Source: Flavipsychrobacter sp.
Lineage (GTDB): Bacteria; Bacteroidota; Bacteroidia; Chitinophagales; Chitinophagaceae
Length of the DNA stretch: 16,826 nt
Assembly: GCA_021156265.1 (NCBI GenBank)
Contig: JAJNBR010000045.1
Coordinates: 1-16,826, forward strand
Direction: 5' to 3'
Of this stretch, positions 7,852 through 15,576 are shown in pieces. A program made the position numbers and the translations under genes. The first letter of the stretch is position 1. The number at the start of each line of letters is the position of its first letter. Below the pieces are notes generated by a model. It worked only from the letters and a program-made list of their open reading frames with translations. It was not told the DNA's origin and searched no databases.

Positions 7852-7891
7852 GCCGGTCGTGTTGGCGGTCACGGCCGGCTTTTGTTTGTTT
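7852..7891 (+). terminator. GC-rich hairpin with T-rich tail, likely intrinsic terminator
   Basis: Ten consecutive pairs (one G-U) join 7852-7861 with 7870-7879 around an eight-base loop. TTTTGTTTGTTT (7880-7891) follows. The geometry suits termination of a plus-strand transcript, presumably the one starting near 7491. No intact gene precedes it. Confidence 0.6.
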
Positions 7892-7926
7892 AGAGGCGTT
7901 AGAAAACGCCCCTCTACAAAACAAAA
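7880..7926. repeat. Imperfect inverted repeat (stem-loop)
   Basis: The core TAGAGG-CGTT (7891-7900) pairs with AACG-CC-CCTCTA (7905-7916), leaving a two-base bulge. The stem extends outward through TTTTGTTT (7880-7887) against AAAACAAAA (7918-7926). Its left arm is the T-rich tail of the previous hairpin, so the two structures would compete in RNA. It lacks a T tail on either strand, so it is not an ordinary terminator. Confidence 0.55.
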
Positions 7927-8112
7927 AAATAACAATAACAGGCCCATGCCCATTACTGCACTCGCAATATATGTAATTACAATTGTTACCTGTATCATAT
8001 GATGACGACAATCATTTAAGAGAATGGTTTACAAATAGTTAAAAGAGAACGCTTTAACCCCTGCTGGTATGAGTTTTACACTGGTAAGGTTGGAAGAAAA
8101 AGGAGGAAGGTT

Positions 8113-8304
8113 ATGAGAGACAGAGATCCAAACAGGAGGCTTAGAATAGCGCGCCGGCAAGAACAGGTCATCAGTAAAGAGGAACTGGAAAAACGTATTG
8201 ACCACATTAACAAGGAAAAGGACGAGAATGCCCACGTCCGCAAGCAGGAGGATTACGACCGCCAGCGTGACCGCGACCGCGATCACCACGACCACAACCG
8301 ATAG
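8113..8304 (+). CDS. Small, highly charged hypothetical protein
   Basis: A 63-residue protein dominated by Arg, Lys, Asp, Glu and His, ending in an RDRDRDHHDHNR tail. The middle (KEELEKRIDHINKEKDENAHVRKQEDYDRQR) would form one charged helix, possibly a coiled coil. There is no hydrophobic segment, so it should be soluble. It is called real because a perfect AGGAGG Shine-Dalgarno (8101-8106) lies six bases before the ATG, which is unusual in this phylum, and a hairpin with a T-run follows at 8376-8408. The His/Asp-rich tail could bind metal ions or nucleic acid, but that is a guess. The opposite strand encodes a hydrophobic mirror frame (8029-8313) that I take to be a shadow. Confidence 0.6.
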   Translation: MRDRDPNRRLRIARRQEQVISKEELEKRIDHINKEKDENAHVRKQEDYDRQRDRDRDHHDHNR

Positions 8305-8375
8305 CCGGGGCAAACACTACTCCGAAGAGAAAAGATAATATTTATGGCCACTCACACCCTATCAGCATGTAAAAC

Positions 8376-8408
8376 CACAACCTTCAATATTGGGGGTTGT
8401 GATTTTTT
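8376..8408 (+). terminator. Terminator downstream of the charged small gene
   Basis: Stem CACAACC (8376-8382) / GGTTGTG (8395-8401) with a twelve-base loop is followed by A and six T residues (8403-8408). It lies between the plus-strand gene ending at 8304 and the minus-strand stop at 8419, and may also serve the minus strand weakly, where GGTTTTA follows the stem. Confidence 0.65.
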
Positions 8409-8418
8409 ATGTGGCTAC

Positions 8419-10338
8419 TTATTCCGCAACCTTCACAAGCTTGCGGGTGTGGAGCAGTGCGCCATTGTTACCGTATATACGCAAGGCATAAATACCAGGG
8501 GCAAGACCGCTTACATCAACCCTTCCCGCAGCCTGCGCAATAGCCAGCTTGCCGTCCATGGCCATAATGCTGATGCTGCTGCCGGCCGGCGCTTCTACAA
8601 ACAATACGGAAGTGGCCGGGTTGGGGTATACATGAAAAGTTCCCGCATTTACTTCATCTACCGATACTGTTGGGTATTTATAAATATTGGAAGTGGTGAT
8701 GCAGCCATTATTGTCCGTAACCGTTACTGTATAGTCGCCGCCTTCGGTCATAGTATAGGTTTGATTGGTAGCACCAACAATGGCTATGGTGTTGCGGTAC
8801 CATTGGTATATAGCAAAAGGACTGGTGGTCATCAGGTCGGGCCCGCTGCGCGTAATAATGGGCGCAGGCAGCGGGTTGACCGTAGCGGTAAAGGTAATGG
8901 TATCGCTTGCCTTGCCATCGCTCACCTGTATCTTAAATATCTCCGTTCCTTTAAAGCCGGTGATCGGCGTATAAGTAATGGCATTGCCGGGGCTGATATT
9001 GGAGCTGCCGGCCACAGAAGTGTTGGCGCTGGAGAAACCGCCCAGGCTGCCGTTCTTATCGGGCATAGAAGCTACGCTCCAGGTTATGGATTGGGCGGGG
9101 TCAGTATCGTTTACATGAAGCAGCGAAGAAAGCTGGTAGTCTTTGGTGTTCTGGCACATGGTAATAGTCTGCGCAGGTCCCGAGATCAGTACTGGTTGTG
9201 TATTCGGAGTGGTAAAGGTCAGGATAGCGCCGTTGGTGATGCCTACAGAGTTCTGTGCCTTGACACGATAGTAATAAGTAGTATTGGCCAGCAGGTTGGG
9301 AAGCGTCCCGGTAACGGCAGTTGCCCCGTCACCGGCGTTCACGGTAGCCGGTGTTGCCAGCCCTGTCATTACGCCGGTACTCAGTCCCGGGCTGTTGCTG
9401 TATTCAAATACCACGCTGGTATTTGCTCCGTTGTCAGCCACAACACCGGTCACAGTAGCTGTATTCCCGGTGATGGTAGGTGGAGGAGCTATGCTAGTGG
9501 TAGCCGTTGGCGCTTGTGGTGTTATGATGGTCACGGTTCCGTTGCCGGTATTACCTCCCTGTGTCATGACAGCATTGCTTACCACGCTGGAGCTGATCAT
9601 AGACGAGCCGCCACCACCGCCGCCTGCACCATTGTTACAAGTGCCGCCGCTGTTGGTACCGCCGCTGCCGCCGCCAAAAAAGCCGCCGCCGCCTGCGCCG
9701 CCGTTACCTGCTCCGTTGGCGCCCTGCCCGAAGCTACCCATATTGCCTGCCACACCGGAACCGCTACAAAAGGCTGTGCCGCCACCCGGGCCGCCCACGG
9801 CCTGTGTGCCGCCTTTGCCGCCAAGGGTGCCAGATGGAGCACCGTCCTGCCCGTTGCCACTGGTACCACCGCCACCTGCGCCGCCCGCGAAAGCGGTGAG
9901 TGCACCGCCACCGCCGCCGCCGCCACCTGCAGCTACTACTACGCGATTGCTGGTAGTGGTACCGCCAATGCGGATGTCGGTAGCGCCGCCACCGCCGGCA
10001 CTACCACCGGTGCCGGGGTTGCCGCCGCCGTTAAAGCCGGCGCTGAACGGGGTACCCGCGCTGCCTACAGATATGTAAAGTATGGTTCCGGGAGTAACGG
10101 TAAGTCTTCCCGATACAATGCTGCCTTGTCCGCCCGCTGCACCGCCCCCGCTGCCAGTGCCGGTACCGCCTTCAGCGCCTTTTACGGTCACATCCAGAAA
10201 GGTAACACCGTTAGGCACGGTGTAGGTTTGGATGCCGCCGGTATAGCTGAAGGTCGTGGTGACCTGTGCAAAACCGACAACATTCGAAAACAAAATGAAT
10301 GTAAGGATCAATATGGGGCGGGTATAGTTCTTCTTCAT
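8419..10338 (-). CDS. Glycine-rich surface protein with T9SS type A sorting domain
   Basis: A 639-residue exported protein. The signal peptide is residues 1-24 (MKKNYTRPILILTFILFSNVVGFA, cut before Gln). About 26-262 is a glycine-rich domain of the kind in ALK/LTK-type extracellular regions: a beta lead-in (FSYTGGIQTYTVPNGVTFLDVTVKGAEGG), the ATDIRIGG/RVVVAAGGGGGGGG pattern and long Gly runs. About 275-380 resembles a fibronectin-III-type module (TYYYRVKAQNSVG). About 380-487 is cadherin-like (VNDTDPAQSITWSV...FKIQVSDGKASDTITFT). About 488-550 is an Ig-like module (IYQWYRNTIAIVGATNQTYT). The last 70 residues (VYPNPATSVLF to LVKVAE) are a Por-secretion C-terminal sorting domain. It should be secreted by T9SS and attached to the surface, probably as an adhesin or matrix protein. 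Local GC is very high at 9600-10060 from glycine codons. A TAnnTTTG box lies at 10368-10375. Confidence 0.93.
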   Translation of the reverse strand: MKKNYTRPILILTFILFSNVVGFAQVTTTFSYTGGIQTYTVPNGVTFLDVTVKGAEGGTGTGSGGGAAGGQGSIVSGRLTVTPGTILYISVGSAGTPFSAGFNGGGNPGTGGSAGGGGATDIRIGGTTTSNRVVVAAGGGGGGGGALTAFAGGAGGGGTSGNGQDGAPSGTLGGKGGTQAVGGPGGGTAFCSGSGVAGNMGSFGQGANGAGNGGAGGGGFFGGGSGGTNSGGTCNNGAGGGGGGSSMISSSVVSNAVMTQGGNTGNGTVTIITPQAPTATTSIAPPPTITGNTATVTGVVADNGANTSVVFEYSNSPGLSTGVMTGLATPATVNAGDGATAVTGTLPNLLANTTYYYRVKAQNSVGITNGAILTFTTPNTQPVLISGPAQTITMCQNTKDYQLSSLLHVNDTDPAQSITWSVASMPDKNGSLGGFSSANTSVAGSSNISPGNAITYTPITGFKGTEIFKIQVSDGKASDTITFTATVNPLPAPIITRSGPDLMTTSPFAIYQWYRNTIAIVGATNQTYTMTEGGDYTVTVTDNNGCITTSNIYKYPTVSVDEVNAGTFHVYPNPATSVLFVEAPAGSSISIMAMDGKLAIAQAAGRVDVSGLAPGIYALRIYGNNGALLHTRKLVKVAE

Positions 10339-10367
10339 AATCAGGCCTCTTGGCGAAAAATAGGAAT

Positions 10368-10375
10368 CAAAAATA
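10368..10375 (-). promoter_or_regulatory. Putative -7 element (TATTTTTG) for the glycine-rich gene
   Basis: Read on the minus strand, TATTTTTG matches TAnnTTTG exactly. It lies 29 bases upstream of the ATG at 10338, giving a leader of about 22 bases. No -33 partner at the usual spacing is evident. Confidence 0.4.
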
Positions 10376-10488
10376 TAAAATAAAATTGCAAGCGTTGTTA
10401 ACAGGATGTAAAAGGCGAAAGGCAGTTAGGTGATTGCCAATGTTTAGAGACTCGTCCGCATTTGAAAGAGACGAGTTGCGGGATTCAG

Positions 10489-10496
10489 TAAATTTG
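10489..10496 (+). promoter_or_regulatory. Putative -7 element (TAAATTTG) for uvrB
   Basis: TAAATTTG is an exact TAnnTTTG match ending six bases before the ATG at 10503. A TTTG at 10461-10464 lies 24 bases upstream, slightly longer than the usual spacing. If functional, transcription would start at or next to the ATG. Confidence 0.35.
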
Positions 10497-10502
10497 TGGT
10501 CT

Positions 10503-12527
10503 ATGTTCAGTATAGAGCGCCCTTACCAGCCCGCAGGCGACCAGCCGCAGGCGATAGCCGAGCTGGTGAAGGGCATAAAAGAAGGAGAACCATTCCAAAC
10601 ACTGCTGGGGGTTACCGGCAGCGGCAAGACCTTCACTATGGCCAACGTGATACAGGAAGTGAACAAGCCCACCCTGGTGCTGACACACAATAAAACCCTG
10701 GTGGCCCAGCTGTATGGCGAGTTCAGGCAGTTCTTTCCCAACAACTCGGTAGAGTACTTCGTATCATACTACGATTACTACCAGCCCGAGGCCTACATCC
10801 CGACATCGGACACATACATAGAAAAGGACCTGTCGATAAACGAGGAACTGGAGAAGCTGAGGCTGCGGGCCACCAGCAACCTGCTGAGCGGACGAAGGGA
10901 TATCATTGTCGTAGCTTCGGTATCGTGCATATACGGTATGGGTAATCCAACTGAGTATGCCAACAGCATCATCCGCTTCAACCGTGGTGAGCAAATGAGC
11001 AGGAACGGCTTTCTACACAACCTGGTGAGTGCGCTGTATCACCGCAGCCAGGGAGAGTTTACGCGGGGAACCTTCCGCGTGCAGGGCGACACGGTGGATA
11101 TCAACCTGCCCTACGTGGACTATGGCTATCGCATCACCTTCTTTGGCGATGAGATAGAAGAGATAGAGAGCTTTGAGACAGATACCGGCAAGCGCATTGG
11201 CACCATGCAGAATGCAGCGATCTTCCCGGCTAACCTCTACCTGGCCCCGAAGAACATGATGACCCAGATCATCTACGAGATACAGGATGAGCTGGCCAGG
11301 CAGGTAGACTATTTTAAGAGCATCAACAAGCCGCTGGAAGCGCAGCGCATCAAAGAGCGTGTGAACTATGACCTGGAGATGATACAGGAACTGGGCTTTT
11401 GTCCCGGCATCGAGAACTACTCGCGTTTCCTCGACAGGCGCAACCCGGGCACGAGACCATTCTGCTTGCTGGATTACTTTCCCGACGACTTCCTGCTGGT
11501 AGTGGATGAAAGCCACGTTACAGTGCCACAGATAAGCGGTATGTATGGCGGCGACCGCAGCCGCAAACTCAACCTGGTGGACTTTGGATTTCGTCTGCCG
11601 AGCGCACTCGACAACAGGCCACTCAACTTCCACGAGTTTGAAAACCTGGTGAACCAGGTAGTATTTGTAAGCGCTACACCGGGCAAGTATGAACTGGAGC
11701 AAAGCGGGGGTGTATTTACTGAACAGATCGTCAGGCCAACAGGTTTATTAGATCCTCCCATTGAGATACGTCCCAGCATCAACCAGATAGACGACCTGCT
11801 GGATGAAATAGATAAGCGAATAAAGAAGGGCGACCGTGTGCTGGTAACCACACTCACGAAACGTATGGCTGAGGAGCTGGACAAATACCTGGGACGCATC
11901 AACATCCGCTCGCGTTATATACACAGCGAGGTGGATACACTGGAGCGTGTGGAGATATTGCGTGATCTGCGTTTAGGTAATATTGATGTAGTAGTAGGTG
12001 TGAACCTGCTGCGCGAAGGTCTTGATCTGCCCGAAGTGTCATTGATGGCAATACTGGATGCCGACAAAGAAGGATTCCTGCGCGATGAACGATCGCTGAC
12101 GCAGATGGCAGGACGTGCGGCTCGGAACGTGGACGGCTTGGTGATCTTCTACGCCGACAAGATGACCGATAGTATGCAACGGACCATCGATGAAACCGAC
12201 CGACGTCGCGAAAAGCAGGTAAAGTATAATGAGGCAAACGGTATAACACCGCGCACCATACGCAAGTCCACAGAAGAGATATTCAAGCAAACTTCGGTGC
12301 TCGATATCAAAGGCTATGATGAGCAGAGTAAATATGCAGTGCACCAGGAACTAAGCCGCGCTGCAGAAGATGAAGTTGAATACCGCACAGCAGCCCAGTT
12401 GGATAAGCTGATAGCTGCCACACGCAAAGGCATGGAGAAAGCAGCAAAGGATCTTGACTTTATGGAAGCCGCTAAATTGAGAGATAAACTATTCCAGCTA
12501 CAAGCTGAAAAGGAAAAGATGAAATAA
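10503..12527 (+). CDS. uvrB: Excinuclease ABC subunit UvrB
   Basis: A 674-residue nucleotide excision repair protein that accepts damaged DNA from UvrA, verifies the lesion and recruits UvrC for incision. Walker A GVTGSGKT is at 36-43. The damage-probing beta-hairpin motif YYDYYQPEAY is at 89-98. DESH (335-338) is the Walker B/DEAD-box equivalent. Helicase motif VI, QMAGRAARN, is at 534-542. The C-terminal UVR domain that contacts UvrC is about 634-669 (MEKAAKDLDFMEAAKLRDKL). Length matches the family and nothing is missing. ATG 10503 is chosen over 10434 because UvrB proteins start a few residues before the Y-x-PAGDQP motif (here residue 8), and the upstream extension resembles no UvrB sequence. 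It is transcribed alone, divergent from the glycine-rich gene. Confidence 0.98.
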   Translation: MFSIERPYQPAGDQPQAIAELVKGIKEGEPFQTLLGVTGSGKTFTMANVIQEVNKPTLVLTHNKTLVAQLYGEFRQFFPNNSVEYFVSYYDYYQPEAYIPTSDTYIEKDLSINEELEKLRLRATSNLLSGRRDIIVVASVSCIYGMGNPTEYANSIIRFNRGEQMSRNGFLHNLVSALYHRSQGEFTRGTFRVQGDTVDINLPYVDYGYRITFFGDEIEEIESFETDTGKRIGTMQNAAIFPANLYLAPKNMMTQIIYEIQDELARQVDYFKSINKPLEAQRIKERVNYDLEMIQELGFCPGIENYSRFLDRRNPGTRPFCLLDYFPDDFLLVVDESHVTVPQISGMYGGDRSRKLNLVDFGFRLPSALDNRPLNFHEFENLVNQVVFVSATPGKYELEQSGGVFTEQIVRPTGLLDPPIEIRPSINQIDDLLDEIDKRIKKGDRVLVTTLTKRMAEELDKYLGRINIRSRYIHSEVDTLERVEILRDLRLGNIDVVVGVNLLREGLDLPEVSLMAILDADKEGFLRDERSLTQMAGRAARNVDGLVIFYADKMTDSMQRTIDETDRRREKQVKYNEANGITPRTIRKSTEEIFKQTSVLDIKGYDEQSKYAVHQELSRAAEDEVEYRTAAQLDKLIAATRKGMEKAAKDLDFMEAAKLRDKLFQLQAEKEKMK

Positions 12528-12577
12528 AAAAAGCTGTGCACCCGCCACAAAAAAACCGAAAGTAGCAGGTACACAGC
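12526..12577 (-). terminator. Terminator of the minus-strand T9SS/PID-CTERM unit
   Basis: GCTGTGCACC (12533-12542) pairs with GGTACACAGC (12568-12577) with one mismatch around a 25-base loop. On the minus strand seven T residues follow (A-run 12526-12532). It lies about 45 bases past the stop of the 62-residue gene at 12624-12812. The A/T run is on the wrong side to be a good terminator for uvrB. Confidence 0.7.
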
Positions 12578-12623
12578 AATGGATCGCGCGTGCAAATGAC
12601 GCCAAACCATCCCTCCCTTATGA

Positions 12624-12812
12624 TCACTTCTCAGATCGAGGCGTCTTCGACCCTTTTAGCTTCTTTATTGCGTAAGCTGCGCCTGCGGCTGCCATAAAGA
12701 GTACTCCTCCGTCAAGGGGCACGTCCGCATCGGGATTATCCCCCGGATCGCCTTGCGCAAAGGCAATGAATTTTACGGTCAGCAGGATAGCTATTAAGAT
12801 TATCTTTTTCAT
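12624..12812 (-). CDS. PID-CTERM sorting-domain mini-protein, copy 1
   Basis: A 62-residue protein that is little more than two targeting signals. Residues 1-19 are a Sec signal peptide (MKKIILIAILLTVKFIAFA, cut before Gln). After GDPGDNPDADVPLDGG comes a hydrophobic span (about 37-50, VLFMAAAGAAYAIK) and a basic tail KKLKGSKTPRSEK. The P-[IL]-D-G-G motif, membrane span and basic end match the Bacteroidota PID-CTERM protein-sorting signature, known as a C-terminal signal and also as short stand-alone proteins. The mature peptide would have about 43 residues, anchored in the inner membrane unless processed. It starts 13 bases after the stop of the large T9SS gene on the same strand and ends before a shared terminator, so the two are probably co-transcribed. 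A close paralogue lies at 16186-16392. Function is unknown. Confidence 0.85.
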   Translation of the reverse strand: MKKIILIAILLTVKFIAFAQGDPGDNPDADVPLDGGVLFMAAAGAAYAIKKLKGSKTPRSEK

Positions 12813-12825
12813 CGTGACTAGGTTT

Positions 12826-15529
12826 TTATTTAATAATTAGTTTCTGTGTAGATAACCTTTGGCCATCCTTTATAATACCTATGAAGTAGTTACCTGGCAC
12901 CAGGCGGCTTTGCACGTTCAGCGTTTTTGTCATCGTGTTGCCGCTGTGATCATGCGTTTCAACATGCACTACTTTACCTTCTACGTTGGTGACATTGAAG
13001 GTGTATTGTCCGCCTTCAGCATTCTTCATAGTTATGTTAATATGTTGCGCGTCGGTTGGGTTCGGGTATACAACGATGTCACCGTCAGGCACCTCTTTAA
13101 TAATGGTAGCCGCATCAACGCTCAGTGCGATGTAGAACCTGTCAGGTTTGAAAGTCGCGCTGTCCTTAGTTATAAGGAAATCAACATTTGTAGGTTTGGT
13201 CATATCCAGCGTGAAACTCTCGTTCAGGTATTTGTCGACAAGTACTGCCTTCACACCCTTTGTTTGGAAATTTGGACTAAAGCTAAACCTGTAAGTAGAG
13301 ACTTCTTTCGACAGTTTCCATAATTTTAGCTGGACAGTATCATTGCTATTGATGCGTGGTCTTGCATCAAGCGCCAGGTCTTTATCGTCTTTCACAACTG
13401 CCATGTTTTCGCCCATGTTTATTGGTTTAAGCGCATCATGGTCATCAACTGCATTTGTATATGCATCGCCATAGACTACGAATGCACCGTCGGCACCCAA
13501 AGGCGTAGTTGGAGTTTTCATATAGGCAAGCTGTATTTGCAGCCGGTCGTTGTTGGTAGTTGTTTTGAAACCCTGGTTATCGTTGCTACCTGTTTTAATT
13601 GACTCCCTAAGTGTGAGGGCACCTCCGGCCAGGCCACCCTGTATAAAGAATGCCATACCCGATGGCACCAGGCTGTTTGCAAGAGGCCAGCTTCCTGAAG
13701 TATTAGACGGAGTATAACCAGCTGAAGCATCAAATAACACATATGTTCCAAGGTTATAACTTCCTGCTAATGCAGGATCCCAAAGCCAGAACCTGTCACC
13801 GAGACCGACCTTATCAAGCGGAGCTATGTTTGCAAAGTTGATTGTAGCAGCATATGGGTTGCCCACCATTACAAAGAAAGTTGGAGGCGCAATAATCGCA
13901 GGCTGATCGCCTTGGCGTAATGCACCTTTGGAGCGCAGCGTAGTGCTATCCGGATTTGTTATGACCGGTGCCGGCAATACTGCACGGGTACCGCGTACAT
14001 ATAGGAACCAGGCTGATTCACTGCTCAATGGCATGTTTGTATTTGAAATAAGACCTCCGAGGCTTTGAGTAGGTACATCCCACCTTAAAATGTTATGAAG
14101 AGGCATCACCTTATCAAAACCATCCGTTTCGTCAAATCCGGAAAACTGGCCCGCTGTAACAAACGTACCATAGCCAGGATTTGGATTATACAATAGCGGA
14201 TCACCACTACTAATCGGCGCGCCATTTTCCTGCCATGATTGTTTTATCGTTTGTGGACCAAACGTAATTGGAGACAACGCACGCCATGTACGCACGGTTT
14301 TGCATGGTATATAACGCTCAGCTGTCACATCTCCTGATACGAAAGCACCCGGACCACGTTCGGCTACGCGTGCGGTTCCTCCTTCGGCTATACGTTTGCT
14401 CTTTAACGTAATGAGTCCGTTTGTTATCAACGTATCCAAAATTGGGAAAAGAGAACCGGTAATATCCAGTGTATCGATGTTTATGACGCGATGTATATTA
14501 GCGAACCCTAAGCTTCTTAATGTGTTTTGCAAAAACACATTGTCAGGAAGATCCTGTGGAAGTTCAGTGCCATTCACCACCAGCTGTCCATCCACCCCAT
14601 TGATATATCCACCCATGAACGGCTGAATACGACCCGCCACCTCGAGCCTGCCGAGTAGCATCAGGTTAACCCAACCAGTATCCAATGTCAGGCATTTACA
14701 ACGACCTGTGTCAAGTGGTCCGTTTAGTAGCGGCTTGTTAGCAGTATTGGCTACATACACATGCATGGTTGAGTCGGGTATTCCCGAAGGCGTCCAGTTG
14801 CCTGCGAGGTTCCATGCTGTACCGCCACTACCATTCCATATCTTCTGTTTATTCAAGGTTAAAGATACCTGTACAGAGAGCTGTATTGCCAGGCTAGGCT
14901 GCGATATAATCCGAACCATATATCGGTCTGCTCCTGTATCTGCAGCGGTTACCGTGATAACCAGGAAAGAATCGGTGGCACCGGGAATGTCTACACCATC
15001 CTTCATCCACTGGTATTTGATCGCAGTGTCGGTAGGCTCACCTTTAATAGCCGCTACCGAAAATATGCTCTTATAACCCAGGCATCCTACCTGGTCTGTC
15101 GGTTGCCTGGTAATAACAGGCGGTATTAGCGGATCTCCGCCGGGATCATAAGAACACACCCTCAATATAGTGTCCGGTATAGGATCCACATATACGATCG
15201 ATATCGCTTTTAAGGATGGCAGGTTGGCACCGGTCGGATGGTAAAAACAATATTGCGCCTTGTACACCTGACCTGACAAGGTTGGTACAGTAGGCGGTCC
15301 CGATACGTGGTCTGTCGGCATAGCGTTGAAGTAAATGGCACCTATTGCTGGTACAGGGTTCGGGAAACCGCCTGCTACTGGCCAGCTAGCATTCAGCTCG
15401 GCGGTTTTTGTCCCCGTAGGTACGGTGGCATATGGGGTACCAATAAAATTGGCAGGTATAGGGGTGCCGTTAACACCTCCACAGGCGGGGCAAAATGATC
15501 GTGAAAAGGGTAAAATATTTGCAGCGCAT
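12826..15529 (-). CDS. Large Ig-like/T9SS-sorted surface protein, apparent 5' frameshift
   Basis: The main open frame has its first ATG at 15321 (831 residues), but coding sequence clearly extends upstream (GTPIPANFIGTPYATV, GAIYFNAMPTDHVSG) to about 15490. No ATG exists in that frame before the upstream stop. One base out of register, ATG 15529 encodes MRCKYFTLFTIILP, a credible signal peptide. Removing one C of a CCCC run (plus 15487-15490) joins them as ...IILPAC-GGVNG, total about 900 residues. An Ig-like domain lies at about 14850-15120 (ITRQPTDQVGC...YQWMKDGVDIPGATDS). A WNGSGGTAWNLAGNW module follows near 14780-14850, then a long repeat-poor beta region. A T9SS C-terminal sorting domain is at 12829-13077 (VVYPNPTDAQHINITM to LSTQKLIIK). 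It should be secreted and surface-attached, probably adhesive. The promoter at 15548-15576 supports the 15529 start. A PID-CTERM mini-gene follows 13 bases downstream. Confidence 0.85.
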
Positions 15530-15547
15530 AAAAAAAATATTTTGCAC

Positions 15548-15576
15548 CAAAAATATGTGTCACTTACCCTCTGAAA
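15548..15576 (-). promoter_or_regulatory. Bacteroidota-type promoter of the large T9SS gene
   Basis: On the minus strand TATTTTTG (15555-15548) is an exact TAnnTTTG match. TTTC (15576-15573), 17 bases upstream, approximates the -33 TTTG. The leader to ATG 15529 would be about 12 bases. This placement supports 15529, not 15321, as the real gene start. Confidence 0.5.

Larger units (their letters stand above)
7169..8112. other. Long intergenic region with no intact gene
   Basis: About 940 bases between the hypothetical gene at 6908-7168 and the small gene at 8113. No frame gives a convincing intact protein; the longest (7511-8011, minus) runs straight through two GC-rich hairpins and has no usable ribosome-binding site. 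Within it I see an exact Bacteroidota-type promoter (7455-7485), a possibly decayed short coding stretch (7541-7780), a GC-rich hairpin with a T-rich tail (7852-7891) and a second inverted repeat (7880-7926). The 7930-8112 part is AT-rich with nothing recognisable beyond the Shine-Dalgarno of the next gene. Short open stretches (such as 7290-7354 and 7352-7423) are too short to call. Confidence 0.6.

Noticed and set aside
7491..7891. tmRNA or RNase P RNA of about 400 bases
   Set aside because: Size would fit, but neither the tRNA-like ends and CCA of tmRNA nor the GAGGAAAGTC and ACAGAA core motifs of RNase P RNA are present.
7511..8011. 166-codon minus-strand frame in the long gap
   Set aside because: It passes through two strong hairpins and the promoter-facing region, has no ribosome-binding site and shows erratic, cysteine-rich composition without a domain.
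8029..8313. 94-codon hydrophobic minus-strand frame
   Set aside because: It is the complement of the highly charged plus-strand gene, which has a perfect Shine-Dalgarno sequence. The apparent membrane protein (VVVVVIAVAVTLAVVILLL) is an artefact of antisense Asp/Asn/His codons.
9284..10078. 264-codon proline-rich frame on the plus strand
   Set aside because: Proline runs arise from the complement of GGN glycine codons of the real minus-strand gene.
8344..10383. 679-codon open frame on the plus strand
   Set aside because: It is the mirror of the glycine-rich T9SS gene on the minus strand, which has a signal peptide, recognisable domains and a sorting domain. The plus frame is low-complexity Ala/Gly/Cys sequence with no domain.
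11013..11702. 229-codon frame antisense to uvrB
   Set aside because: uvrB is complete with all its motifs; the antisense frame is a codon-bias shadow.
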